From: Pseudomonadota bacterium
GTDB taxonomy: Bacteria; Desulfobacterota; WTBG01; CAIYCZ01
DNA: 12,497 nucleotides
Direction: 5' to 3'
Assembly (NCBI GenBank): GCA_026388865.1
Contig: JAPLIX010000317.1
Location: forward strand, 1 to 12,497
Shown: positions 1 through 7,203 of the stretch, piece after piece
Layout of the letters: each line of letters starts with the position of its first letter
How positions within the stretch are numbered: the stretch's first letter is position 1
The notes under the pieces: generated by a model
Told to the model about the DNA's origin: nothing
Databases searched by the model: none
The model's input: the letters and a program-made list of their open reading frames with translations, nothing else
Program-made: the position numbers and the translations under genes

Positions 1-22
1 ACCGGATATAAAAGCACCAGAT

Positions 23-44
23 AGCAGCAGCTGAATTTGCTGCT
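23..44 (+). terminator. Short perfect hairpin, possible weak terminator
   Basis: AGCAGCA at 23-29 pairs perfectly with TGCTGCT at 38-44 across an 8-base loop, and TT follows before the sequence turns mixed. It could end transcription of a gene to the left of the window. The T tract is too short to be convincing. Confidence 0.25.
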
Positions 45-80
45 TTACGGGTCTAAAATGGAAACAATATGAATTATTAT

Positions 81-182
81 ATAGAGCCGGCACTGCGTCC
101 CACGCGGTTCTGGCTCTATTGCTTGTCAGGTTATCCGGAGCTTAAAAAAGATCAGGGACGCAGTCAGCAAAGCTACCGCTTT
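81..182 (+). promoter_or_regulatory. Structured leader of the first molybdenum hydroxylase operon
   Basis: Positions 81-88 (ATAGAGCC) pair with 112-119 (GGCTCTAT), and inside that CTGCGT (93-98) pairs with ACGCGG (102-107) around a CCC loop. The same left arm has a second perfect partner: ACTGCGTCCC (92-101) is the reverse complement of GGGACGCAGT (155-164). The two folds exclude each other. A third hairpin, AAAGC (169-173) with GCTTT (178-182), stands just before the Shine-Dalgarno-like AAAGGAA at 184-190. Competing folds ahead of a ribosome site are typical of riboswitches and attenuators. The ligand is unknown. I do not recognise a named riboswitch, although a molybdenum-cofactor RNA would suit the downstream gene. 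Confidence 0.4.
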
Positions 183-199
183 CAAAGGAAACAGTGCCC

Positions 200-2449
200 A
201 TGAAACGAGAGCAGTACCGTGTTATAGGAAAGCGGCAGCCCAAGCTTGATGCTCCGCTGAAAGCCACCGGCAGGTCGCAGTTCACCGATGATATCGTGCT
301 GCCGGGCATGCTGCATGGAAAAATTGTGCGCAGCACCATACCACGGGGCCGAATCATCTCCATCGACACGACGCGGGCCGAGCAACTCCCCGGCGTGCTT
401 GCCGTTATCACTGGCCGGGACACGGCCGGCATTATGTCCGGCCCCGACCAGCAGCTCCTCTGTGATACCACGGTCAACTACATCGGCGACGAAGTTGCCG
501 CGGTTGCCGCAATCGATGAAGACACGGCTGCCGAGGCGGCAGCGCTCATCCGGGTTGAATACGAGCCGCTGTCGGCACTGCTCACCATCGAGGAGGCGAT
601 GGCGCGCGATGCGCCAGTGCTGCACGAGTACTTTGAGAACAACGCTGCCGATGAAAAAACCGTTCTCTACGGGGACCCGGACAAGGCGTTTGCCGAAGCT
701 GACTACATCCGCGAGGATGAATTCACCAGTATGCCCACGCACAACTGTTTTGCCGAGCTGCACGTTGTGCTCGCGGATTATTCCCTGCCGGACAAACTCT
801 CCATCTGGACCCCCACCCAGACAGCCTTACTGTTCCAGAAAAGCATCGCCCAATCCTTGGGCCTTTCCGAGAGCGCGGTCAGGGTCTGCGGGCTGAACAC
901 GGGCGGGGCTTTCTCGGGCCGGACCTCGGCGCGGACACATCACCTGATCGCGGCGCTTTTATCCCGCAAGGCCGGCCGGCCGGTGAAGATCATGGCGGAC
1001 CCGGACGAGGAGTTCATCATGTGCCGGGCCGGCGGCAGGAACAGATACCGCTTTAAAACCGGCGTGATGAAGGACGGCACCATAAAGGTTATTGACACGG
1101 AGATGATCCATGACTGCGGCGCCTATATAGAATCGCAGTTTGTCGTCCTCATCATCACCAGCGTGCTGCCCCCGCTCCTGTACAAGCTCGCAGCATACCG
1201 CTACCAGGGCAGCCTTCTCTACACCAACAACATCCCCTACTATTTCCATCACGGCGGCGGCATGTCGCCCGAGCAGTTTGCCCTGGGCCAGCACCTGTAC
1301 CAGCTCAGCCGGGACATCGGGATGGATCCCGTGGAGTTCCAGCTGAAAAATGCTGTTGATAAGGGCTACACGACTTTTAGCGGCGCGCATTACGCGAGCT
1401 GCGGCCTGAAGGAGTGCATAACTAAAGCAGCGAAGAAGGCCGGCTGGAAGAAAAAATACGGCAGGCTTCCCGCCAACCGGGGCATTGGGATTGGCTGCGG
1501 CGTGATGAGCTCCGGCGGCAAGGGCATGTTTATTCACGACACCTCGGCCGCCTTTATAAAAATCGCCGAAGACGGCAGGGCGTCATTGTTTACCGGATTG
1601 CCTGATATGGGGCAGGGCTCCCACACCACCATGGCCATGATTGCCGCGGAAAGCCTGGGCATCGATACCGCAGACATTACCGTCATCTCCGGCGATACTG
1701 ATATAGATCCGTTTGACGTCGGCTCATTCTCCCAGCGCGGCACTTTCACCACCGGCAATGCGGTTAAGGCCGCGTGCCGCGACGCCCGGCAGCAGCTGGA
1801 AAAAACCGCGGCGAATAAGCTTGGCGTCAGGCCGTCGCAGCTTGTTTTTAACGACCGCAAGGTCTATCCGAAAAACGCTCCGGACAAGGCCATTGCTTTT
1901 GAAGATGTGGTCTTTGATACCCTGCACTCGACAGAAGGAAGGTATGTGATGGGCCGGGGATTCTACAACACGCCCACTACCGCGCCCTGTCTTGCCTATT
2001 CCTTCGGCGCCCAGGTTGCCGAGGTTGAAGTGGACCCTGAAACAGGAATGGTTAAGCTGCAGAAACTGACCGTTGCCCACGACGTGGGGCGGGCCATAAA
2101 CCCGATGGCCGTGGAGGGACAGATGGACGGCCAGGCCTTCAGCGGTCAGGGGCAGATTCTTTTTGAAGAGTGCGTTATGGATAGCGGCGTGATTCTGAAC
2201 CCGTCACGCCTTGACTACCGCCTGCCGCGGCCCTTCGAGGTGCCCGAGATGGAGCATATTATCGTGGAGACCAATGACCCCTACGGCCCCTTCGGCGCCA
2301 AGGAAGTTGCCGAGGGCCCCATGGTCACCACCGCGCAGACCATCGGCAGCGCGGTGAGCAATGCTGTCGGCTGCATGTTCCCGGAGATGCCGCTCACGCC
2401 GGAGCGGGTGCTGCAGGCGATAAAAAAAGTTAAGAAGTTGGGGAGTTGA
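200..2449 (+). CDS. Molybdopterin-binding large subunit, xanthine dehydrogenase / 4-hydroxybenzoyl-CoA reductase family
   Basis: This is the large (alpha) subunit of a molybdenum hydroxylase, which carries the molybdenum cofactor and the substrate site; 749 residues is normal for HcrA-like alpha chains. The N-terminal hammerhead domain has TDDIVLPGML near residue 29. The cofactor-binding half follows, with TGGAFSGR (235-242), GRPVKI (259-264), MGQGSHTT (470-477), AHDVGRAIN (626-634) and GPFGAKEVAEG (696-706). Glu705 in the last motif matches the family's catalytic base. The usual R-G-(F/Y)-G motif after TNNIP is replaced by FHHGGG (349-354), so the active-site Arg is missing. ATG at 200 is preferred because AAAGGAA ends 9 bases before it; an in-frame GTG at 194 is possible and would match the length of the second copy better. 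FAD and Fe-S subunits follow in the same operon. Substrate unknown. Confidence 0.9.
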   Translation: MKREQYRVIGKRQPKLDAPLKATGRSQFTDDIVLPGMLHGKIVRSTIPRGRIISIDTTRAEQLPGVLAVITGRDTAGIMSGPDQQLLCDTTVNYIGDEVAAVAAIDEDTAAEAAALIRVEYEPLSALLTIEEAMARDAPVLHEYFENNAADEKTVLYGDPDKAFAEADYIREDEFTSMPTHNCFAELHVVLADYSLPDKLSIWTPTQTALLFQKSIAQSLGLSESAVRVCGLNTGGAFSGRTSARTHHLIAALLSRKAGRPVKIMADPDEEFIMCRAGGRNRYRFKTGVMKDGTIKVIDTEMIHDCGAYIESQFVVLIITSVLPPLLYKLAAYRYQGSLLYTNNIPYYFHHGGGMSPEQFALGQHLYQLSRDIGMDPVEFQLKNAVDKGYTTFSGAHYASCGLKECITKAAKKAGWKKKYGRLPANRGIGIGCGVMSSGGKGMFIHDTSAAFIKIAEDGRASLFTGLPDMGQGSHTTMAMIAAESLGIDTADITVISGDTDIDPFDVGSFSQRGTFTTGNAVKAACRDARQQLEKTAANKLGVRPSQLVFNDRKVYPKNAPDKAIAFEDVVFDTLHSTEGRYVMGRGFYNTPTTAPCLAYSFGAQVAEVEVDPETGMVKLQKLTVAHDVGRAINPMAVEGQMDGQAFSGQGQILFEECVMDSGVILNPSRLDYRLPRPFEVPEMEHIIVETNDPYGPFGAKEVAEGPMVTTAQTIGSAVSNAVGCMFPEMPLTPERVLQAIKKVKKLGS

Positions 2450-2487
2450 GGAGTTACGGAGTTATAAATTTAAAATACATGTGAGGG
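2430..2487 (+). repeat. GGAGTT micro-repeats and 3' flank shared with the second large-subunit gene
   Basis: The end of the first large-subunit gene and its spacer carry four AGTT-centred units (around 2436, 2443, 2452 and 2459), then an AT-rich stretch and GTGAGGG, which serves as ribosome site for the next gene. An alignable stretch follows the second copy at about 6529-6577. The flank was either duplicated with the gene or both sites received the same small repeat. Confidence 0.5.
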
Positions 2488-2494
2488 CAGAGCT

Positions 2495-3505
2495 ATGCGA
2501 CTACCGCGATTTGAGTATGTACGGCCGCAAGCACTTGAAGAAGCTTTATCAGTGCTTGCCCAATCAGGCAGCAGGGCAAAAATACTTGCCGGCGGCACAG
2601 ACCTGCTGGTGAACATGAAGCAGCGCACTGTCTGTCCGGAGGTTTTGGTAAGTATCAAAACACTGTCCGAGCTTTTAATGGTATCATCAGATGCGCAGGG
2701 GTTTACCGCCATCGGCAGCGGCGCAAATTTAACAGATCTCGCGGCCAATGCCGGAATCGCGGAAAAGTTCCCGGCTTTTATTCAGGCAGTGAGGGCAATT
2801 GCCTCAAAGCACATCCGCAACATGGCCTGCATCGGCGGCAATGTCTGCCTTGACACGCGCTGCTGGTACTATAACCAGTCAAAGCTGTGGCGCGATGCCC
2901 GGGAGCGCTGCCACCGGACCGGCGGCAGCGTGTGCCACGCCATCAAAGGAGCAGCCCGTTGCCACGCGATCAACAGCTCTGATACAGCGCCGGTGCTTGT
3001 CGCCCTTGACGCAAAAATTAGTGTCATGAAAAAAGGTGAGAATCGCCTGATACCGGCACGGCAGTTTTATTGTGATGACGGCATACGCAATACGATACTT
3101 GAGCCTTCCGCGATAGTCACCGCTATACACCTGCCCGACGGCAATGGCGCGGGCCGCTCAGCATTTATCAAACTATCCATGCGCCGGGGCATTGATTTCG
3201 CCCTGTGCAGCATTGCGGCGCGGGCAAACATTAACGGCGCGGGCGTAACCGATGTCAGGCTGGTGCTCGGCTCAATCGCTTCAATGCCGATTGTCCTTGA
3301 GAAAGCGGCACAGGTAATTATGGAAGCAGGCTTAACGCAGAGCGCTATTGAGAAGGCAGGAGAAGTTGCCCGCACCGAGCTTGGTATTATTACCAACCTG
3401 TTCACCTCAGCAGGCTATAAACGGCAGCTGGCAGGGGTGCTGGTGAAGCAGGCGCTCAATGAACTGAAGGGAAAAACCGCAAAGAGAGGGGGAGCAAAAG
3501 CATGA
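2495..3505 (+). CDS. hcrB: FAD-binding medium subunit with extra [4Fe-4S] loop, HcrB type
   Basis: This beta subunit binds FAD and passes electrons between the [2Fe-2S] subunit and an outside partner. The 336-residue protein has the FAD motifs AGGTDLLVNMK (32-42) and IGGNVCLD (113-120). Between the FAD lobes it has the insertion specific to 4-hydroxybenzoyl-CoA reductase: Cys123, Cys139, Cys147 and Cys156, spaced 16, 8 and 9. From memory, these are the spacings of the [4Fe-4S] ligands in Thauera HcrB. In that enzyme the cluster lets low-potential electrons run towards molybdenum for reductive dehydroxylation. Ordinary xanthine dehydrogenases lack it. GTGAGGG at 2481-2487 is a good ribosome site for the ATG. 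The gene's stop overlaps the next start as ATGA, implying translational coupling. The subunit type is clear; the exact substrate of the complex is not. Confidence 0.92.
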   Translation: MRLPRFEYVRPQALEEALSVLAQSGSRAKILAGGTDLLVNMKQRTVCPEVLVSIKTLSELLMVSSDAQGFTAIGSGANLTDLAANAGIAEKFPAFIQAVRAIASKHIRNMACIGGNVCLDTRCWYYNQSKLWRDARERCHRTGGSVCHAIKGAARCHAINSSDTAPVLVALDAKISVMKKGENRLIPARQFYCDDGIRNTILEPSAIVTAIHLPDGNGAGRSAFIKLSMRRGIDFALCSIAARANINGAGVTDVRLVLGSIASMPIVLEKAAQVIMEAGLTQSAIEKAGEVARTELGIITNLFTSAGYKRQLAGVLVKQALNELKGKTAKRGGAKA

Positions 3506-3963
3506 AACAGATACTATCCCTTACGGTAAATAATGATACCTATGAAGTGGCAGTGTCTCCCTGGAGAACGCTTCTTGATGTGCTGCGGGATGATCTCGGG
3601 CTTATGGGCACCAAGCGGGGATGCGGCAGCGGCACGTGCGGCGTGTGCACGGTTATAATTGACGGCAGAGCGATTTTATCCTGCCTGACCCTGGCCCTGG
3701 AGTGCGCGGGAAAATCGATCACCACCATTGAGGGCATCAGCAGCCCCGAATCGCTGCACCCGATTCAAAAGTCCTTCATTGAAAACGGGGCTGTCCAGTG
3801 CGGGTTCTGCACGCCCGGTATTGTCATGACCTCAAAGGCGCTGCTGGATGAGAAACCGCAGCCCAATGATGATGAAATCAAGGAAGCGCTGGCCGGAACA
3901 TTCTGCCGCTGCACCGGGCACATAAAAATCATGGAAGCGGTGAAAAAAGCCTCGAAACAATGA
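3502..3963 (+). CDS. Double [2Fe-2S] small subunit of molybdenum hydroxylase (HcrC/CoxS-like)
   Basis: This gamma subunit relays electrons between the molybdenum site and FAD. Its 153 residues are a standard length. The N-terminal plant-type ferredoxin domain has CGSGTCGVC plus a distant Cys (Cys41, 46, 49, 61). The C-terminal four-helix domain has CGFCTPG and CRCTGH (Cys100, 103, 135, 137). All eight cluster ligands are present, so the subunit should be functional. The ATG overlaps the TGA of the FAD subunit by four bases, and GGGGGAGC just before it is the ribosome site. As the only small Fe-S subunit here, it may serve both large subunits. HcrC is the natural name if the enzyme is a 4-hydroxybenzoyl-CoA reductase, but this subunit alone does not separate family members. 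Confidence 0.95.
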   Translation: MKQILSLTVNNDTYEVAVSPWRTLLDVLRDDLGLMGTKRGCGSGTCGVCTVIIDGRAILSCLTLALECAGKSITTIEGISSPESLHPIQKSFIENGAVQCGFCTPGIVMTSKALLDEKPQPNDDEIKEALAGTFCRCTGHIKIMEAVKKASKQ

Positions 3964-3964
3964 A

Positions 3965-3996
3965 ACCACAGAGCACTCAGAGTAATTCTCCGTGGT
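3965..3996 (+). repeat. ACCACAGAG hairpin directly after the operon
   Basis: ACCACAGAG (3965-3973) pairs with CTCCGTGGT (3988-3996) with one mismatch around a 14-base loop, starting two bases after the stop codon at 3961-3963. CTCAAAAAGATTT follows, so no good T tract is present. The arm recurs inverted and perfect at 4212-4220. It may end the operon or may only be a copy of a dispersed CACAGAG-type repeat. Confidence 0.45.
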
Positions 3997-4144
3997 CTCA
4001 AAAAGATTTCCCCCTCATAGACTGTACTCCGAAAAAAGTTGGGGTTACGTTGCCGACGAACTTAAAATAATTAAATAAAAAAATGTTTTGCTGGTTGATT
4101 GTAATACGGTGCGATTAAAAGAGGGTGTGAATAGAATAATCATG

Positions 4145-4221
4145 TAGAGAGCACAGAGATGATAAGTAGAGAATTTTATTTTGCACAGAAGAAATAACAT
4201 TTCTCTGTGCCCTCTGTGGTT
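4145..4221. repeat. Degenerate CACAGAG-type repeat cluster
   Basis: The spacer before the second large-subunit gene contains GAGCACAGAG near 4147, GCACAGAAG near 4181 and CTCTGTGCCCTCTGTGG at 4203-4219. The last is an inverted, nearly complete relative of the repeat after the preceding operon (10 perfect bases, 3964-3973 against 4212-4221). The two arms bracket about 240 bp of AT-rich DNA with no gene. This fits a dispersed repeat pair or the relic of a small palindromic element. No transposase is present. Confidence 0.45.
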
Positions 4222-4258
4222 ATATTTATATCAGCTTGTTGAAAGGGAGAAGAAGATC

Positions 4259-6532
4259 ATGGCGAAAAAAGCCGGGCACTACACGGTCGTAGGAACAAGG
4301 CAGCCGAGGCTTGACGGCGCGCTGAAAGCCTCGGGCCGCGCAGAATTCACCGATGATGTTGTTCTGCCGGGGATGCTCCGGGGAAAGATTGTGCGCAGCC
4401 CGATCCCGTCAGGCAAAATCCTCAATATAGATACATCAAAGGCGGAACGCCTTCCCGGCGTCAGGGCCGTTATAACCTATAAAGATACCAATGGTCTGAT
4501 GTCAGGGTCAGACAAGTTTCTGCTCTGCGAAAACATGGTGCACTTCTTCGGTGACGAAGTTGCGGCGGTGGCCGCAGTTGATGAAGACACGGCCCTTGAG
4601 GCGGCAGAGCTGATAGCGGTTGATTACGAGCCGCTGCCGCCCCTTCTGTCAATGGAAGAGGCAATGGCCGCGCAAGCGCCGGCGCTCCATGATTTCATGA
4701 CCGATAACATCGCCGATGAAGTCACCATGAGCTTCGGCGATCCTGACCAGGCGTTTGCCGAATCTGATTACATACGCGAAGACGAGTTCTCGGTGCAGCC
4801 GACCCACAGCGCTTTTTCCGAGCATCACATAGTGCTTGCTGATTTTTCGCTTCCCGACCGGCTCACTGTCTGGACGCCCATACAGAGCTCAGCCATTATT
4901 AAAAGCTCCATGGCCAGCAACCTTGGCTTAACAGACAGCAGCGTGCGGATTGTGAACCTGCATACCGGCGGAGCATTCTGCGGCCGCGGAGGCGACAAGC
5001 CCCACCACTATATCGCGGCGCTGCTTTCACGCAAAGCCGGCAGGCCGGTGAAAATAATGTGCACCGCGGACGAAGAATTCCTGGTGTACCGCGGCGGCGG
5101 CAAATATAAATTCAAACTGCGCACCGGGGTAAAAAAAGACGGCACCCTGATGGTCATGGACGCGGATCTTGTGCATGACTGCGGCGCCTACATGGAGACC
5201 CAGTTTATCCTGCTGCGCTTTGTGGGCTCCAACATGCAGGCGCTCTACAAGATGAACGCTTCGCGCTACTTGGGCAAACTTATCTATACCAACAATCCGC
5301 CCTATTTTTTTCACCACGGGGCGGGCCTTGTGGCGATGCGCTTTGCCATTGATTCGCAGCTAAACCTCATCGCCGGGGAGCTTGGCATAGACCCGGTTGA
5401 TTTCAGATTTAAAAACGCCGTGGAAAAAGGATATATAACCCCGGCAAAGTTTACTTACGCGAGCTGCGGCCTGAAGGAGTGCATCACAAAGGCAGCGCGC
5501 AAAGCGGGCTGGAAGAAAAAATACGGCAAGCTTCCTGCCTACCGGGGCATCGGCATCGGCTGCGGGATGCTGCGCTCGGGCGGCAAGGGCATGTATGATC
5601 ATGACAACTCTTCGGTGTTCATCAAGCTGGAGGAAGCCGGCAAGGCAGCGCTTTTTACCGGCCTTCCCGATATGGGACAGGGCTCGCACACGACCATGGC
5701 CATTATCGCGGCAGAGACGCTGGGGATACGCATCGAAGACATAAAGGTGGTTGCCGGCGATACTGACGTCACGCCCTATGATGTCGGGGCAATATCCCAG
5801 CGGGGCACCTTTACCACCGGCAATGCCACGATAAACGCAGCTCTTGACGCCAAGCGGCAGCTGGCAAAAACTGCTGCGGAAAAATTTGGCGTTAAACCCG
5901 CGGTCATTATTTTCCAGGACCGGAAGGTCTATCCAAAGGGGAGTCCTGAAAAGGCAGTCTCGTTTGAAGACATTGTTTACGCAACGCTCCACTCTGATGA
6001 AGGCAGGTATGTGATGGGCAGGGGGTTCTATAATCCGCCCAGCGGGCAGTCTGATATGTCGAAGTATGAGGCGAACACGGCCCTTGCTTATTCATTCGGC
6101 GCCCAGATAGCAGAGGTGGAGGTTGACCCTGAGACCGGCATGGTAAAGCTTCTCAGGATGACCGTTGCCCATGATGTGGGGCGCGCCATAAATGTCCTTG
6201 GCGTGGAAGGCCAGCTTGACGGCCAGGTTTTCAGCGGCATGGGGCAGACGCTGTTTGAAGAGTGCGTCATGGAAGGCGGCCAGGTGCTTAACCCGTCGCT
6301 CCTTGATTACAAGCTCCCCCGGCCCTTTGAAGTGCCGGAGATCGAACGCATCATCGTCGAAACCAGCGACCCCTATGGCCCGTTCGGCGCTAAAGAAGTG
6401 GGGCAGGGGCCGATCCAGTGCACCTCCCAGGCGATTGCCAACGCGGTGAGCAATGCCATCGGGGTGCCGATAAAAGAACTCCCCATCACGCCGGAAAGGG
6501 TTTTAAAGGCGATACGGGAAAAAGCAGGTTAA
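4259..6532 (+). CDS. Second molybdopterin-binding large subunit, paralogue of the first
   Basis: A 757-residue molybdenum hydroxylase large subunit, collinear with the gene at 200-2449 and, by eye, well over half identical. Shared motifs are TDDVVLPGML (31-40), TGGAFCGR (236-243), GRPVKIM (261-267), DMGQGSHTT (471-479) and AHDVGRAIN (637-645). A nine-residue insertion with residues SGQSDMSKYE lies near 594-606. The family's R-G-(F/Y)-G motif is FHHGAG (351-356), again without Arg. The catalytic Glu of GAKEVxE is Gln716 (codon 6404-6406), which in a typical family member would abolish hydroxylase chemistry. The start is ATG 4259 with GAAAGGGAG at 4241-4249; an upstream in-frame ATG at 4181 lies inside a repeat and is unlikely. 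No FAD or Fe-S subunit follows. It may borrow the upstream ones, act on another substrate, or be a cofactor-binding non-catalytic partner. Confidence 0.9.
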   Translation: MAKKAGHYTVVGTRQPRLDGALKASGRAEFTDDVVLPGMLRGKIVRSPIPSGKILNIDTSKAERLPGVRAVITYKDTNGLMSGSDKFLLCENMVHFFGDEVAAVAAVDEDTALEAAELIAVDYEPLPPLLSMEEAMAAQAPALHDFMTDNIADEVTMSFGDPDQAFAESDYIREDEFSVQPTHSAFSEHHIVLADFSLPDRLTVWTPIQSSAIIKSSMASNLGLTDSSVRIVNLHTGGAFCGRGGDKPHHYIAALLSRKAGRPVKIMCTADEEFLVYRGGGKYKFKLRTGVKKDGTLMVMDADLVHDCGAYMETQFILLRFVGSNMQALYKMNASRYLGKLIYTNNPPYFFHHGAGLVAMRFAIDSQLNLIAGELGIDPVDFRFKNAVEKGYITPAKFTYASCGLKECITKAARKAGWKKKYGKLPAYRGIGIGCGMLRSGGKGMYDHDNSSVFIKLEEAGKAALFTGLPDMGQGSHTTMAIIAAETLGIRIEDIKVVAGDTDVTPYDVGAISQRGTFTTGNATINAALDAKRQLAKTAAEKFGVKPAVIIFQDRKVYPKGSPEKAVSFEDIVYATLHSDEGRYVMGRGFYNPPSGQSDMSKYEANTALAYSFGAQIAEVEVDPETGMVKLLRMTVAHDVGRAINVLGVEGQLDGQVFSGMGQTLFEECVMEGGQVLNPSLLDYKLPRPFEVPEIERIIVETSDPYGPFGAKEVGQGPIQCTSQAIANAVSNAIGVPIKELPITPERVLKAIREKAG

Positions 6533-6594
6533 GGAGTTGGGGGGTTAAGAGTTATAATTTTAAAAAAGATAGGTGAGGACCATTTAAAGGGTTT

Positions 6595-6693
6595 AATATT
6601 GTTGCCTCTTGCTAATTGGGGGAGCGCTTACCTCTAAAAGGAGGAACCTGAAAAAAGTAAGCTATCAGCAAGAGGCAATCCATATATAATATT
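6595..6693. repeat. 99-bp palindromic element with nested stems
   Basis: TTGCCTCTTGCT (6602-6613) is the exact reverse complement of 6667-6678. Inside, GCTTAC (6626-6631) pairs with GTAAGC (6657-6662), and CTC (6632-6634) faces GAG (6641-6643). The outer edges both end in TAATATT (6594-6600 and 6687-6693), which could be a target duplication or further pairing because AATATT is self-complementary. It is either a structured small RNA or a miniature inverted-repeat element. There is no coding potential. Confidence 0.5.
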
Positions 6694-6892
6694 CCTGGCG
6701 CTTCCTACAATGGAAGAAAGGGGCGTCCTTTAAACCATCGTTAGAAACGCCGCGAAAGGAGTGAAGTAGCCTTTCTATAATTATTGTGACACAGGGGGAA
6801 AAATAGTCAATGCATCGCGCAGGCAGTAAGAGGAAGTGACGGCGACAGCGAGCCATTAAAAAAACGCCCCTACTGATATGCGGCGCTAACTA

Positions 6893-6918
6893 CTTTTCAG
6901 AGTATGGTTCCTGAAAAG
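6893..6918. repeat. Perfect 8-bp hairpin
   Basis: CTTTTCAG (6893-6900) pairs perfectly with CTGAAAAG (6911-6918) around a 10-base loop. Upstream, GGGGCGT (6720-6726) and ACGCCCC (6864-6870) form a longer-range inverted pair. No T tract follows, so it is not a terminator on either strand. Confidence 0.4.
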
Positions 6919-6928
6919 GTGCGCGACC

Positions 6929-6986
6929 AGCAGAGGCGATACCCTTTATTCAGTATGCCTGTAATAAAGGGTTTTAATTTTCTGCT
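6929..6986 (+). terminator. Strong hairpin with T-rich tail, possible terminator
   Basis: ACCCTTTATT (6941-6950) and AATAAAGGGT (6963-6972) form ten perfect pairs around a 12-base loop, followed by TTTAATTTT. A second layer, AGCAGA (6929-6934) with TCTGCT (6981-6986), encloses it. It could stop read-through from the second large-subunit gene about 400 bp upstream, although the stem is AT-rich. Confidence 0.4.
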
Positions 6987-7031
6987 TGTGCCGGTTGGTT
7001 AGCTGCTGAGAAATCTCTGCAAAATACGTTG

Positions 7032-7064
7032 TGTCCTACTATGGGTTATAGCAACCAAAGGACA
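7032..7064. repeat. Nested imperfect hairpin
   Basis: TGTCCT (7032-7037) pairs with AGGACA (7059-7064), and inside it GGTT (7044-7047) pairs with AACC (7053-7056). It is another member of the hairpin series in this gene-free stretch, with no tail or gene to suggest a role. Confidence 0.3.
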
Positions 7065-7166
7065 ACTATTCTTTTGTGTTAGATTTTGCCGCTTAAGCCA
7101 AGTGTCGAGCACAGCAGAATTATCTATTTGAATGGATTATTAAACAAACGCAAGTGAATTTCAATT

Positions 7167-7203
7167 CGTAGAACTACCCATTTTTATAGTGGGTAATACT
7201 ACG
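7167..7203. repeat. Two-tier symmetric hairpin
   Basis: CGTAG (7167-7171) pairs with CTACG (7199-7203), and TACCCA (7175-7180) pairs with TGGGTA (7190-7195). The two stems are separated by a symmetric three-by-three internal loop. The symmetry suggests a folded RNA or a protein-binding palindrome; the role is unknown. Confidence 0.35.

Noticed and set aside
182..763. 193-codon minus-strand frame opposite the first large-subunit gene
   Set aside because: The plus strand encodes clear family motifs across the same bases, so the minus frame is an antisense shadow in GC-rich coding DNA.
4181..4258. Upstream in-frame start adding 26 residues to the second large subunit
   Set aside because: The extension falls in the CACAGAG repeat, lacks a ribosome site and has no counterpart in the first copy. 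ATG 4259 has a good site.
200..6532. The two large-subunit genes as an assembly duplication
   Set aside because: They differ throughout, including a nine-residue insertion and different motif residues, so they are real paralogues.
6665..6856. 63-codon minus-strand frame in the gene-free stretch
   Set aside because: It lies over hairpins, has no family resemblance or ribosome site, and its composition (Arg, Cys, Phe runs) is not protein-like.
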